A stretch of 10,975 nt of DNA from an uncultured Bacilli bacterium (GTDB lineage Bacteria; Bacillota_I; Bacilli_A; RF39; UBA660). Position numbers and translations under genes: made by a program. Each line of letters opens with the position of its first letter. Positions within the stretch are counted from its first letter, which is position 1. The stretch is taken from NCBI GenBank assembly GCA_944358275.1, contig CALVQZ010000116.1, positions 1 through 10,975 on the forward strand, in the 5' to 3' direction. The notes beneath the pieces were generated by a model that had not been told where the DNA came from, ran no database searches, and saw only the letters and a list, made by a program, of their open reading frames with translations. This document shows, one piece after another, positions 1 to 6,779 of the stretch.

Positions 1-480
1 TGCTGGATGGGTTATAAGTTATGTAGAGAAAATCCATATAGTTATCATCATATATTAGAAGCAAGAAAGGGTGGAAGAATTACGATAGATAATGGTGCTA
101 TATTAACTAGATTTGCTCATGATGATTTAAATGCTTTAGAAAGAAAAGCATCATATCTATATCATGATTTAAATGTTTTGTTTAAAGAATTAAATGAAAC
201 AAGAAGACCACCAACAAAAGAGTATTTTAAAGAAATAAATGGTATATTAGTATATGCGAGTGAAATAATTCAATTATCTAGATATTGTGAATTAAATGCT
301 GATTTTGTACTTCAGGAAGAAATAGTGCAAATGACTCAAGAAAATCAACAAAAAAACTACAGTATACCAAAATATAGTTATAGAAAAAGATGTGAAGAAG
401 AACAAGTTGAAATACCCCATGAGTATATGCAAAAAATTAAGAAAAAAAATAGAAACAATGGAAGTTATAAATACTATTAG
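1..480 (+). CDS. HNH-endonuclease-like protein, 5' partial
   Basis: The open frame runs to the window edge: codons for Cys-Trp precede the first Met at position 7, and no ribosome binding site precedes that Met, so the true start probably lies outside the window. Numbering from that Met, the visible 157 residues begin with an HNH-like block: YSYHHI (His14-His15), a GG pair at 22-23, DNGAILT with Asn29, and AHDDLN with His38. The order His-His / Asn / His and the DNGA...H spacing resemble small HNH-fold proteins common in Bacillota. The remainder is charged and helical, with a Lys/Asn-rich tail. HNH proteins usually cut DNA, but whether this one keeps activity cannot be judged without its N-terminus. 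There is no obvious terminator after it, and the thrS promoter starts only a few bases past its stop. The family call is moderate and the function is unknown. Confidence 0.55.
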   Translation, partial: CWMGYKLCRENPYSYHHILEARKGGRITIDNGAILTRFAHDDLNALERKASYLYHDLNVLFKELNETRRPPTKEYFKEINGILVYASEIIQLSRYCELNADFVLQEEIVQMTQENQQKNYSIPKYSYRKRCEEEQVEIPHEYMQKIKKKNRNNGSYKYY

Positions 481-483
481 CAT

Positions 484-512
484 TTGACTTTATTTACTAA
501 AAGTATTATACT
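484..512 (+). promoter_or_regulatory. Sigma-A promoter for the thrS T-box leader
   Basis: TTGACT (484-489) and TATACT (507-512) are separated by exactly 17 bases, a near-consensus housekeeping promoter. Transcription would begin near 519, just before the T-box stem I sequences, which fits a long structured leader for thrS. The promoter sits immediately after the stop codon of the upstream HNH-like gene. Confidence 0.75.
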
Positions 513-518
513 TATTTG

Positions 519-713
519 CGTAAATACATTGATGAAGGACACGATTATTATTTGAAGCTTAAAGAGAGTTATCGCTAGGTGTAAGATAACAGTGAATAAT
601 AATAATTACTACCTTTTTAGTAGGATTATAAAAGTAATCTCGGTTAAGACCGTTAAAAAGTAAAGTTAAACCTAGGATGGTACCGTCTTTTTGACTCCTT
701 ATTCTAGGTTTTT
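519..713 (+). ncRNA. T-box riboswitch (threonine) upstream of thrS
   Basis: The leader has the hallmarks of a T-box. There is an AGAGAG motif (563-568) at the distal end of stem I. It is followed by a GTTATC/GATAAC hairpin (568-573 with 585-590) and a lower helix 544-552 with 595-603. A stem-III-like hairpin CGGT/ACCG lies at 641-652. The conserved T-box core is at about 674-687 and reads AGGATGGTACCGTC. The specifier region holds two tandem threonine codons, ACT (608-610) and ACC (611-613); canonical geometry favours ACC, but this is not certain. A terminator stem pairs 668-678 with 701-711 (11 bp including one G-U pair) and is followed by T residues. Uncharged tRNA-Thr should stabilise the antiterminator and switch thrS on. 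TGGT in the core would pair with an ACCA tRNA end. Confidence 0.9.
668..713 (+). terminator. T-box regulated terminator
   Basis: An 11-bp stem (668-678 with 701-711, one G-U pair) is followed by a short T run. Its left arm overlaps the T-box core, so formation of the antiterminator excludes it. This is the off-state attenuator of thrS. Confidence 0.75.
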
Positions 714-728
714 ATTATAGGAGGAATT

Positions 729-2483
729 ATGAAAAACATTAAAGAAGATGAAAAACTAAGTATATTAAATCATAGTTGTGCACACCTTTTAGCACAAGCA
801 GTTAAACACCTTTATCCACATGCATTATTTTGGGTAGGACCAGTAATAGAAGATGGATTTTATTACGATGTCGATTTAGGAGATGATGTAATAAAAGAAG
901 GTGATTTAGAAAAAATTGAAAAAGAAATGAAGAAAATTTCTAAAGATGGAAAAAGGATTTATAGAGAAGAAATAAGTAAAACTGAAGCTTTAGAAAGATT
1001 TAAAAATGATCCATACAAGATAGATTTAATAGAAAGAATGGATGAAGATTCTACAGTTATATCTTGCTATACACAAGGAGATTTTACTGATTTATGTAGA
1101 GGCCCACATGTTGATACAGTTAAAGAATTAAAGTATTTTAAATTGACAAAGTTTAGTGGAGCATATTATAAAGGTGATTCAAAAAATAAGATGTTACAAA
1201 GAATATATGGTGTATGTTTTACTAATGAAGAAGATTTAAATGAATATTTAAATGAATTAGAAGAGGCTAAGATAAGAGATCATAGAAAAATAGGAAAAGA
1301 TTTAAATATATTTACATCTCATGACTTAGTTGGAAAAGGTATGCCTTTATGGTTACCAAATGGAGCAATTATTAGAAAAGAATTAGAAAACTACATCTAT
1401 AAAAAAGAACAAAAAATAGGATATAATCACGTATATACACCATGTGTTGGTACTACAAATTTATATAAAACATCAGGCCATTGGGATCATTACAAAGAAA
1501 ATATGTTTCCTGCTATGAAAGTAGATGAAGAAGAATTTGTATTAAGACCAATGAATTGTCCACATCATATGCTGGTGTATGCAAATGAACTACATTCATA
1601 CCGTGATTTACCTATTAGAATTGGTGAATTTGCAACAGACTTTAGATATGAGGCAAGTGGAGCTGTTAAAGGGTTAGAAAGAGTTAGATGTATGTGCCAA
1701 AATGATGCTCACCTTTTTGTAACTCCTGAACAAATAGGGGATGAATTTAAGAAGGTTGTATCTTTAATATTAGATGTATATAAGGACTTTGGCTTAAAGA
1801 ATTATAAATTTAGATTATCACTTAGAGATAAAGAAGATAAAGAAAAATATTTTGATGATGATGATATGTGGAATATGGCAGAAGATAAACTAAGAAGTGT
1901 ACTAGATGAATATGGATGCAAATATTATGAAGCAATAGGAGAAGCGGCATTCTATGGACCTAAATTAGATGTTGAAGTAAAACCAGCAGTAGGTCCTGAA
2001 GTAACACTTTCAACATGCCAATTAGATTTTCTATTACCAAGAAGATTTAATTTAAGCTATATAGATAAAGATGGTACAAAAAAGACACCTGTTGTAATAC
2101 ATAGAGCTATATTTGGTACATTTGATAGATTTACAGCATTTTTGCTTGAAGAAACAAAAGGAATACTTCCACTTTGGTTAAGTCCAACACAAGTTAATAT
2201 AATACCTGTTAACAATGAATATCATAGCGAGTATGCGACTAAAATATTTGAAATATTAAAAGAAGAAGGAATAAGAACAAGTATTGATTTAAAAGATGAA
2301 AAATTAAGTTATAAGATGAGAGAAAGTCAAACAAAAAAGATACCTTATACACTTATATTAGGCGATAAAGAAAAAGAAAATAATCTAATTAGTTATAGAA
2401 TATTTGGAAGTAAGGAAACTATTACTTTAGATACTAAAGAGTTTTTATCTAAAATAAAAAATGAAATTGAAAACAAAAAATAG
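729..2483 (+). CDS. thrS: Threonyl-tRNA synthetase lacking the TGS domain
   Basis: This class II enzyme charges tRNA-Thr in the cytoplasm. At 584 residues it is about 58 shorter than the E. coli enzyme, and all the loss is at the N-terminus: the TGS (N1) domain is absent. The editing (N2) domain begins almost at once with its zinc-type motif His15-x3-His19 and continues to DLCRGPH (Cys123, His127). The catalytic core carries the expected zinc ligands Cys277 (PMNCPH), His328 (NDAHLF) and His458 (VIHRAIFG), and a motif 2 arginine at Arg306 (FRYEASG). The anticodon-binding domain starts near residue 483 and holds LKDEKLSYKMRE and the GDKE block. The start is set by AGGAGG (719-724), placed 4 bases before the ATG. 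Since the reading frame opens only inside the T-box leader, the short N-terminus is genuine rather than a mis-called start. A hairpin follows the gene. Confidence 0.96.
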   Translation: MKNIKEDEKLSILNHSCAHLLAQAVKHLYPHALFWVGPVIEDGFYYDVDLGDDVIKEGDLEKIEKEMKKISKDGKRIYREEISKTEALERFKNDPYKIDLIERMDEDSTVISCYTQGDFTDLCRGPHVDTVKELKYFKLTKFSGAYYKGDSKNKMLQRIYGVCFTNEEDLNEYLNELEEAKIRDHRKIGKDLNIFTSHDLVGKGMPLWLPNGAIIRKELENYIYKKEQKIGYNHVYTPCVGTTNLYKTSGHWDHYKENMFPAMKVDEEEFVLRPMNCPHHMLVYANELHSYRDLPIRIGEFATDFRYEASGAVKGLERVRCMCQNDAHLFVTPEQIGDEFKKVVSLILDVYKDFGLKNYKFRLSLRDKEDKEKYFDDDDMWNMAEDKLRSVLDEYGCKYYEAIGEAAFYGPKLDVEVKPAVGPEVTLSTCQLDFLLPRRFNLSYIDKDGTKKTPVVIHRAIFGTFDRFTAFLLEETKGILPLWLSPTQVNIIPVNNEYHSEYATKIFEILKEEGIRTSIDLKDEKLSYKMRESQTKKIPYTLILGDKEKENNLISYRIFGSKETITLDTKEFLSKIKNEIENKK

Positions 2484-2505
2484 AGCAATATGAAGTGGAA
2501 TAATA

Positions 2506-2544
2506 AAAAGTAGACAATAACCAAAAAGGTAGATGTCTACTTTT
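2506..2544. terminator. Bidirectional terminator between thrS and the convergent operon
   Basis: A perfect 11-bp inverted repeat (AAAAGTAGACA at 2506-2516, TGTCTACTTTT at 2534-2544) has a 17-base loop. A-rich sequence on the left and T-rich sequence on the right let it act for both thrS and the facing minus-strand operon. Confidence 0.75.
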
Positions 2545-2565
2545 ATTTAGCTAGGTCAAGACTCT

Positions 2566-3522
2566 CTATTTTTTTATATTTATAACTTTATCATATCCTC
2601 TTTCACAACGATTACCCCAACTATCTATTAAAGTATTATCTTTTCTTACACAAATTATTTCACAGTTATTAGGACATTTTCCACAATAAACAGAATTTGT
2701 ATTAAACTTACTTTCTGTAATATCAAAAGAAAAGTTAATATTTTTACCACTTTTAGATAAAATAGCAACTCCTAATGCACCCATTAAATGCCCATTAGGA
2801 TCAGTTATTATCTTAGTGTTTAATATATTTTCAAATGCTTTTACAACTCCTATATTCTTAGAAACTCCCCCTTGAAATATAATAGGTTTTTCTATTTTTT
2901 TACCCTTTGCAACATTATTTAAATAATTAAGAGCAACACTCTTACATAAACCAGCAATAATATCGTTTTTTGCATGTCCCATCTGTGCTTTATGAACTAA
3001 ATCACTTTCTGCAAACACAGTACATCTTGCAGCAATAGGTGTAGGATTAGAACTAGTAAGAGCAATACTACCAAACTCTTCTACATCTACATCTAATCTT
3101 TTTGCTTGGCTAGAAAGAAATGCACCAGTACCAGCAGCACATAAAGTATTCATAGCATAATCTATAACAATACCATTTCTAATTAAGATTATCTTAGAAT
3201 CTTGTCCACCAATTTCAATAATAGTTCTAATGTTTGGATAAATAGACATTGTACCAACAGCATGTGCAGTTATTTCATTCTTAATAATATTTGCACCTAA
3301 CATAGTACCAATTAACTTTCTTGCTGAACCAGTAGTACCAACGCCTATAATCTTAACATTATTAACTTTACTTTTTAACTCACATAATACTTCTTTTACT
3401 GCATCAACAGGATTTCCCTTAGTCCATAAATAAGAACTAGCAAGAATATTATTATTATCATCTATTATAACCCCTTTAGTAGAAATAGAACCAATATCTA
3501 CACCAAGATAAGCATTAGTCAA
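2566..3522 (-). CDS. ATP-dependent activase of the 2-hydroxyacyl-CoA dehydratase type (BadF/BcrA/HgdC family, COG1924-like)
   Basis: Homodimeric activases of this family hold one [4Fe-4S] cluster between subunits and use ATP hydrolysis to push an electron at very low potential onto a partner enzyme. The 318 residues show the actin/Hsp70-type fold motifs: GVDIGSISTK (7-16), GVGTTGSAR (60-68), IEIGGQDSK (102-110) and FQGGVSKN (216-223). The two cluster cysteines are in place, Cys128 in NTLCAAGTG and Cys167 in ARCTVFAES, at nearly the positions known for the Acidaminococcus HgdC. The C-terminus adds a cysteine cluster, Cys280, 283, 287, 291 and 306 (GNRCERG), that resembles the linker after the activase part in large fused DUF2229 proteins. 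The start is TTG at 3522, supported by AAGGAGGG six bases upstream. It overlaps the preceding gene by 8 bases and is the last gene of the operon. Its partner substrate is unknown. Confidence 0.9.
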   Translation of the reverse strand: MTNAYLGVDIGSISTKGVIIDDNNNILASSYLWTKGNPVDAVKEVLCELKSKVNNVKIIGVGTTGSARKLIGTMLGANIIKNEITAHAVGTMSIYPNIRTIIEIGGQDSKIILIRNGIVIDYAMNTLCAAGTGAFLSSQAKRLDVDVEEFGSIALTSSNPTPIAARCTVFAESDLVHKAQMGHAKNDIIAGLCKSVALNYLNNVAKGKKIEKPIIFQGGVSKNIGVVKAFENILNTKIITDPNGHLMGALGVAILSKSGKNINFSFDITESKFNTNSVYCGKCPNNCEIICVRKDNTLIDSWGNRCERGYDKVINIKK

Positions 3523-4585
3523 TTTTATCCCTCCTTGTATTAAGCAAATCTATAAATGCTTCAAGTCTTGTTTCAATTCCTTCAGTAGATGTTTCAGAGT
3601 CGTATGAAAAGAATATAATAGGCATATCATTTTCATTACAAACTCTTTGGATTATAGGAATTGCACCAATTTCTGGAGTACATCCAAAAGGCTTAATATG
3701 AATAATTCCATCATAATTTTTCTTATGTAATTTTATAGCACGATAAACATTATCTAAACCATCTGCACCTAAAGTATACTTACAATATTTTTTTGATACT
3801 CTAAGCATATGGCGTACTATAAATATCTTTTGCCACAATAAATATGATAGATTTGTAAATCTCTTAACTTCAATATTCGCTTTTGCTAAATAACTTTCTA
3901 AAAAATAATTAGAAAAAGGTTCCATAGAAGTATATAATTCTCCAATAATACCAATTCTTAAACAATCTTTAGGCTTATTTATTTTTATCTTCTTAAATAA
4001 GCGCCTATATTTAAAATATAAAAAACTCAACTTAAAAATAGAATCTGTCTTTTTAAACTCATTTAACATTCTTTTATAAAGAGAAGAATGACTATTCTTT
4101 TTTGTTTCAAATCCAATATTTTTTCTTACTATTTTATCTATTTCATCCATATAAAAAATAAATAATAAAGTATATATCAAAGAATGAATATATTTAAAAA
4201 AACTTAAATCTTTATTTATACTTTTAAATAACTTATATGCTTTTATAACATAAAATTTATCTTCAGGAATAAGCTTATAAAATTCAAAATCATATCCTAA
4301 ATCTCTTAATATAACTTCTGTAACTTCTGCATAATATCTATATCTACATCCACCCCCTGCAGTAAACAAAATATTCGCACCATTATCTAAGCTTTCTATG
4401 AAATTTCCTAAATTATACTTAAAAGGTATACAGACAGAATCAGGAGAATACTTAGTTCCTATTTCTAAAGTTTTTTTAGTAATATGAGGTGACGAAATAA
4501 CCTTTAGATTAGTTAGCTTTTCTAAAAGAAGTGAAATAGGAATATAGTAATTGCTAAGATGAGGGAAACTAATTACTTTTTTCAT
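3515..4585 (-). CDS. 2-hydroxyacyl-CoA dehydratase-superfamily protein (COG3581-like), redox partner of the activase
   Basis: The 356 residues have the two-half layout of this superfamily. The first half carries SPDSVCIPFKYNLG (47-60, Cys52) and TAGGGCRYRYY (75-85, Cys80). The second half carries RIGIIGEL (210-217), IKPFGCTPE (297-305, Cys302) and the C-terminal SETSTEGIETRLEAF signature (330-344). Cys52, Cys80 and Cys302 are the likely ligands of an iron-sulfur cluster. The middle (about 110-200) is lysine- and aromatic-rich and less recognisable. The ATG start has AAAGGAG seven bases upstream. It overlaps the upstream gene by 17 bases and the downstream activase gene by 8, which suggests translational coupling and a fixed stoichiometry. 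Related proteins are usually annotated as CoA-protein-activase-related or acyl-CoA dehydratase components. The true substrate of this COG3581/COG3580 branch is not established, and classical 2-hydroxyglutarate fermentation is not implied. Confidence 0.8.
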   Translation of the reverse strand: MKKVISFPHLSNYYIPISLLLEKLTNLKVISSPHITKKTLEIGTKYSPDSVCIPFKYNLGNFIESLDNGANILFTAGGGCRYRYYAEVTEVILRDLGYDFEFYKLIPEDKFYVIKAYKLFKSINKDLSFFKYIHSLIYTLLFIFYMDEIDKIVRKNIGFETKKNSHSSLYKRMLNEFKKTDSIFKLSFLYFKYRRLFKKIKINKPKDCLRIGIIGELYTSMEPFSNYFLESYLAKANIEVKRFTNLSYLLWQKIFIVRHMLRVSKKYCKYTLGADGLDNVYRAIKLHKKNYDGIIHIKPFGCTPEIGAIPIIQRVCNENDMPIIFFSYDSETSTEGIETRLEAFIDLLNTRRDKID

Positions 4586-5498
4586 ATGATTTCTCCTTTA
4601 AATTCTTAATAATATCTATAAAACTTTCTAAACGCGTTATAACACCTGCTTCACTATTTAAATCTTCAAATACTAATGTTATAACAGGTATATTTTTAAT
4701 CTTTCTACTAATTAACTCATCAATTAGTGAATCAGGCCCACATGGAAATGATGAAATAAGAATAATTCCATCTACTTTATCTTTATAATAATTAACACTT
4801 GCAACCATTTCTTTATTATAAGTCCAATGAATATCTGTAGATAATTTCTTACATTCACTATCTATAAGAGTATTTTCTATTCTATCACTATATATAACAG
4901 TAATATTATTCTTTTTAAGAAAAACAGATACAATCTTACCAATTAACTCATCATGCAAATTATAAGAATGACCAGCAACTAATACTTTTAAATTCTTACT
5001 ATTTAAATTTATTTTTTGAAATACTTCTTTATGAATACGCTTTGAATTAGAATATTCTAAAGCACTTTTATATGCTTTATATGAATCTTTATAAGTGCAT
5101 CCAAGCATTTTCCCCATTTTTATAAACTCACAAAGTCTATAATTAAAAGTATTTAAATTAACATTATAATTTATTATCTTAACATCAAACAAATTATTTA
5201 CTAAATCATATAAAGCATTAAAATTAGTACATACTTGTTCATTCTTTTTAATACAAAACAATCTAGGAACTAGTATATAATCACACCTATTTTTCAAATC
5301 ACATATATGTCCAAAAAACAATTTTAAAGAAAGACACGCCTCAGAATTAGCAATATTAACTCCATCATCTAAAATCTTTTTATTACTTAAATTACTTATA
5401 ACAGTATCAAATCCAAGTTCATTAAAAAACTTAATCCATAAATCTTTATCGTAGTAGTATAAAAGCGCTCTAGGTATTCCAATAACTTTCTTAATAAT
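4569..5498 (-). CDS. DUF2229 / COG3580-like 2-hydroxyacyl-CoA dehydratase-family protein, probable AUU start
   Basis: Reading upstream of the first ordinary start (TTG at 5321) the frame stays open and encodes a clear family N-terminus, VIGIPRALLYYY, followed by SEACLSLK (Cys55). The TTG call therefore removes about 59 real residues. An in-frame TGA at 5510-5508 blocks further extension, and no ATG, GTG or TTG lies between it and the conserved motif. The best start is ATT at 5498-5496, with GAGG seven bases upstream, giving 309 residues. Later motifs are GHICDL (63-68), DYILVPR (73-79), a cysteine at 90, AGHSYNLHDE, SSFPCGPDS (Cys253) and SEAGVITRLESF, all typical of the family. Cys55, Cys90 and Cys253 are candidate cluster ligands. 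It is the first gene of the operon and overlaps the next by 17 bases. An alternative is a one-base frameshift near 5502 that disrupts an ATG start. Function beyond low-potential redox chemistry is unknown. Confidence 0.78.
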   Translation of the reverse strand: MIKKVIGIPRALLYYYDKDLWIKFFNELGFDTVISNLSNKKILDDGVNIANSEACLSLKLFFGHICDLKNRCDYILVPRLFCIKKNEQVCTNFNALYDLVNNLFDVKIINYNVNLNTFNYRLCEFIKMGKMLGCTYKDSYKAYKSALEYSNSKRIHKEVFQKINLNSKNLKVLVAGHSYNLHDELIGKIVSVFLKKNNITVIYSDRIENTLIDSECKKLSTDIHWTYNKEMVASVNYYKDKVDGIILISSFPCGPDSLIDELISRKIKNIPVITLVFEDLNSEAGVITRLESFIDIIKNLKEKSYEKSN

Positions 5499-5532
5499 AT
5501 CACATCCTCATTTAATACTATGCATTAAAAAA

Positions 5533-5576
5533 AATATAATTTAGAATATGAGAAGGCAAAATTCTACAATTATATT
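5533..5576. repeat. 15-bp inverted repeat in the divergent intergenic region
   Basis: The left arm (5533-5547, AATATAATTTAGAAT) pairs with the right arm (5561-5576, ATTCTACAATTATATT) over 15 bp with a single bulged base, around a 13-base spacer. Each arm contains TATAAT on one strand: plus at 5535-5540 and minus at 5574-5569. The dyad could therefore be an operator overlying two outward-acting -10 boxes. Matching -35 boxes are weak (TTAATA at 5512-5517 for the plus strand; nothing convincing for the minus strand), so the promoter reading is tentative. Confidence 0.5.
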
Positions 5577-5631
5577 GAAAATATATGAATAATAAATAAA
5601 AAAAATACTCACAATTATATGGGTGATTCAT

Positions 5632-6705
5632 TTGGAAAAAAATATTGATAATAAAAAACTAAATCAACTAATTAAACTTAGCAATAAAGTATTAAAAAAT
5701 ATACATATATTAGTTTTAATTTTAACTATATATTTGATTATTATGTTGCTAAAAAAACTAGATATAATACACTTTATTATTACTTTATTTAAAGTACTTA
5801 CTCCATTATTTATAGGAATAATTATAGCATGGTTATTAAGACCAATAGTTAATTATTTAGAAAGAAAAAATATAAATAGAATACTCGCACTCATAATAGT
5901 TTATCTATTTATATTATTTATATTTTATATTTCCTTAATAACATTTATTCCTAAATTTATTAAAGAACTAAGTGAATTTATACATATATTTCCTAATATA
6001 TTAGATAACTTTTTAAATAACATTAAGTTTATAAATATTACTCTTTTTAAAAACGAAATGAAGCCTATAATAAATGATTTTATAAGTAAAATAAGTAAAG
6101 AGATACCTATTACATTTTTAAATATAATAGGTAGTATTTCAAACTTTGTAATTGGATTTATAATTGGATTTTATCTACTTACTTCAAATAGTGTAATAAC
6201 TATAAATGCAACTATAAAAAAAGACACTTATGAACTTATAATGAAAATAAATAACATACTAAGAAGCTATGTAAAAGGAACAATTTTAAGTAGTTTTATA
6301 GTATTTATATTAAGTGCAATAATATTTTATATTATAAAATTAGATAATGCTCTTTTATTTGGATTTATATGTGGAGTAACTAATATAATTCCATTTATAG
6401 GGCCATATATAGGAGCAGTTATGCCTATATTAGTCTCATTTACAAAAAATACTACATTTGGAATAATAGTAACTATAATAATACTTATAATTCAAACTAT
6501 AGAAGGAAATGTTATACATCCTTTAATAATGAGTAAAAGTGTAAAAATTCACCCAATAACATCTATTATATGTCTTCTTATTTTTGGATACTTCTTCGGT
6601 ATACTTGGTATGATATTCTCAATCCCCTTATATGCATCATTAAAAGAAATATATTACTATTTAGAAAAGAAATATAAAAATTATAAGAAAAGTCTAATAA
6701 AATAA
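5632..6705 (+). CDS. AI-2E family (UPF0118/PerM-like) membrane transporter
   Basis: This is a polytopic inner-membrane protein of the AI-2E exporter family, whose members include TqsA, PerM and ion or proton antiporters. The substrate cannot be told from sequence. From the TTG start it has 357 residues, a usual family length. Hydrophobic segments lie near residues 27-40 and 47-69, then 85-107, 165-185, 218-236, 239-270, 275-292 and 309-338. Family signatures are NIIPFIGPYIG (about 251-261) and the EGNVIHPLIMSKSVKIHP stretch (about 291-308). The start was chosen at TTG 5632 because GGGTGAT (5621-5627) lies at a normal distance before it. GTG at 5623 would overlap this ribosome binding site and has none of its own. 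It is divergent from the iron-sulfur operon and is followed by a gap with its own promoter, so it is probably a single-gene unit. Confidence 0.88.
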   Translation: MEKNIDNKKLNQLIKLSNKVLKNIHILVLILTIYLIIMLLKKLDIIHFIITLFKVLTPLFIGIIIAWLLRPIVNYLERKNINRILALIIVYLFILFIFYISLITFIPKFIKELSEFIHIFPNILDNFLNNIKFINITLFKNEMKPIINDFISKISKEIPITFLNIIGSISNFVIGFIIGFYLLTSNSVITINATIKKDTYELIMKINNILRSYVKGTILSSFIVFILSAIIFYIIKLDNALLFGFICGVTNIIPFIGPYIGAVMPILVSFTKNTTFGIIVTIIILIIQTIEGNVIHPLIMSKSVKIHPITSIICLLIFGYFFGILGMIFSIPLYASLKEIYYYLEKKYKNYKKSLIK

Positions 6706-6725
6706 TCAAATATTGTAGTTATAAA

Positions 6726-6754
6726 TTTACAAAAAAATATACTTTTGCTATACT
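6726..6754 (+). promoter_or_regulatory. Extended -10 promoter for the kinase / ATP-grasp / GT4 operon
   Basis: TTTACA (6726-6731), a 17-base spacer, and TGCTATACT with TATACT at 6749-6754 form a good housekeeping promoter with an extended TG element. Transcription would start near 6761. The downstream gene has GGAGG at 6771-6775, four bases before its ATG. Confidence 0.7.
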
Positions 6755-6779
6755 TATATATATAAATAGTGGAGGCGTT

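Noticed and set aside
2566..5498. Classical 2-hydroxyglutaryl-CoA dehydratase operon (hgdABC).
   Set aside because: The two partner proteins carry COG3580/COG3581 signatures rather than HgdA/HgdB, and no CoA-transferase or dehydrogenase gene accompanies them.
5420..5503. GTG start at 5503 on the minus strand.
   Set aside because: It is in a different frame from the conserved IGIPRALLYYY motif and reaches a stop after a short run.
5508..5525. TGA read as an amino acid to extend the COG3580-like gene to an ATG at 5525.
   Set aside because: All tryptophans checked in thrS use TGG, no UGA is seen inside other genes, no selenocysteine insertion element is visible, and the ATG lacks a ribosome binding site.
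5623..5631. GTG at 5623 as the start of the AI-2E gene.
   Set aside because: It would lie inside the best ribosome binding sequence (GGGTGAT), which is correctly spaced for TTG at 5632.
5632..6705. Quorum-sensing autoinducer-2 exporter.
   Set aside because: The family name is historical; members have diverse or unknown cargo and no luxS is seen.
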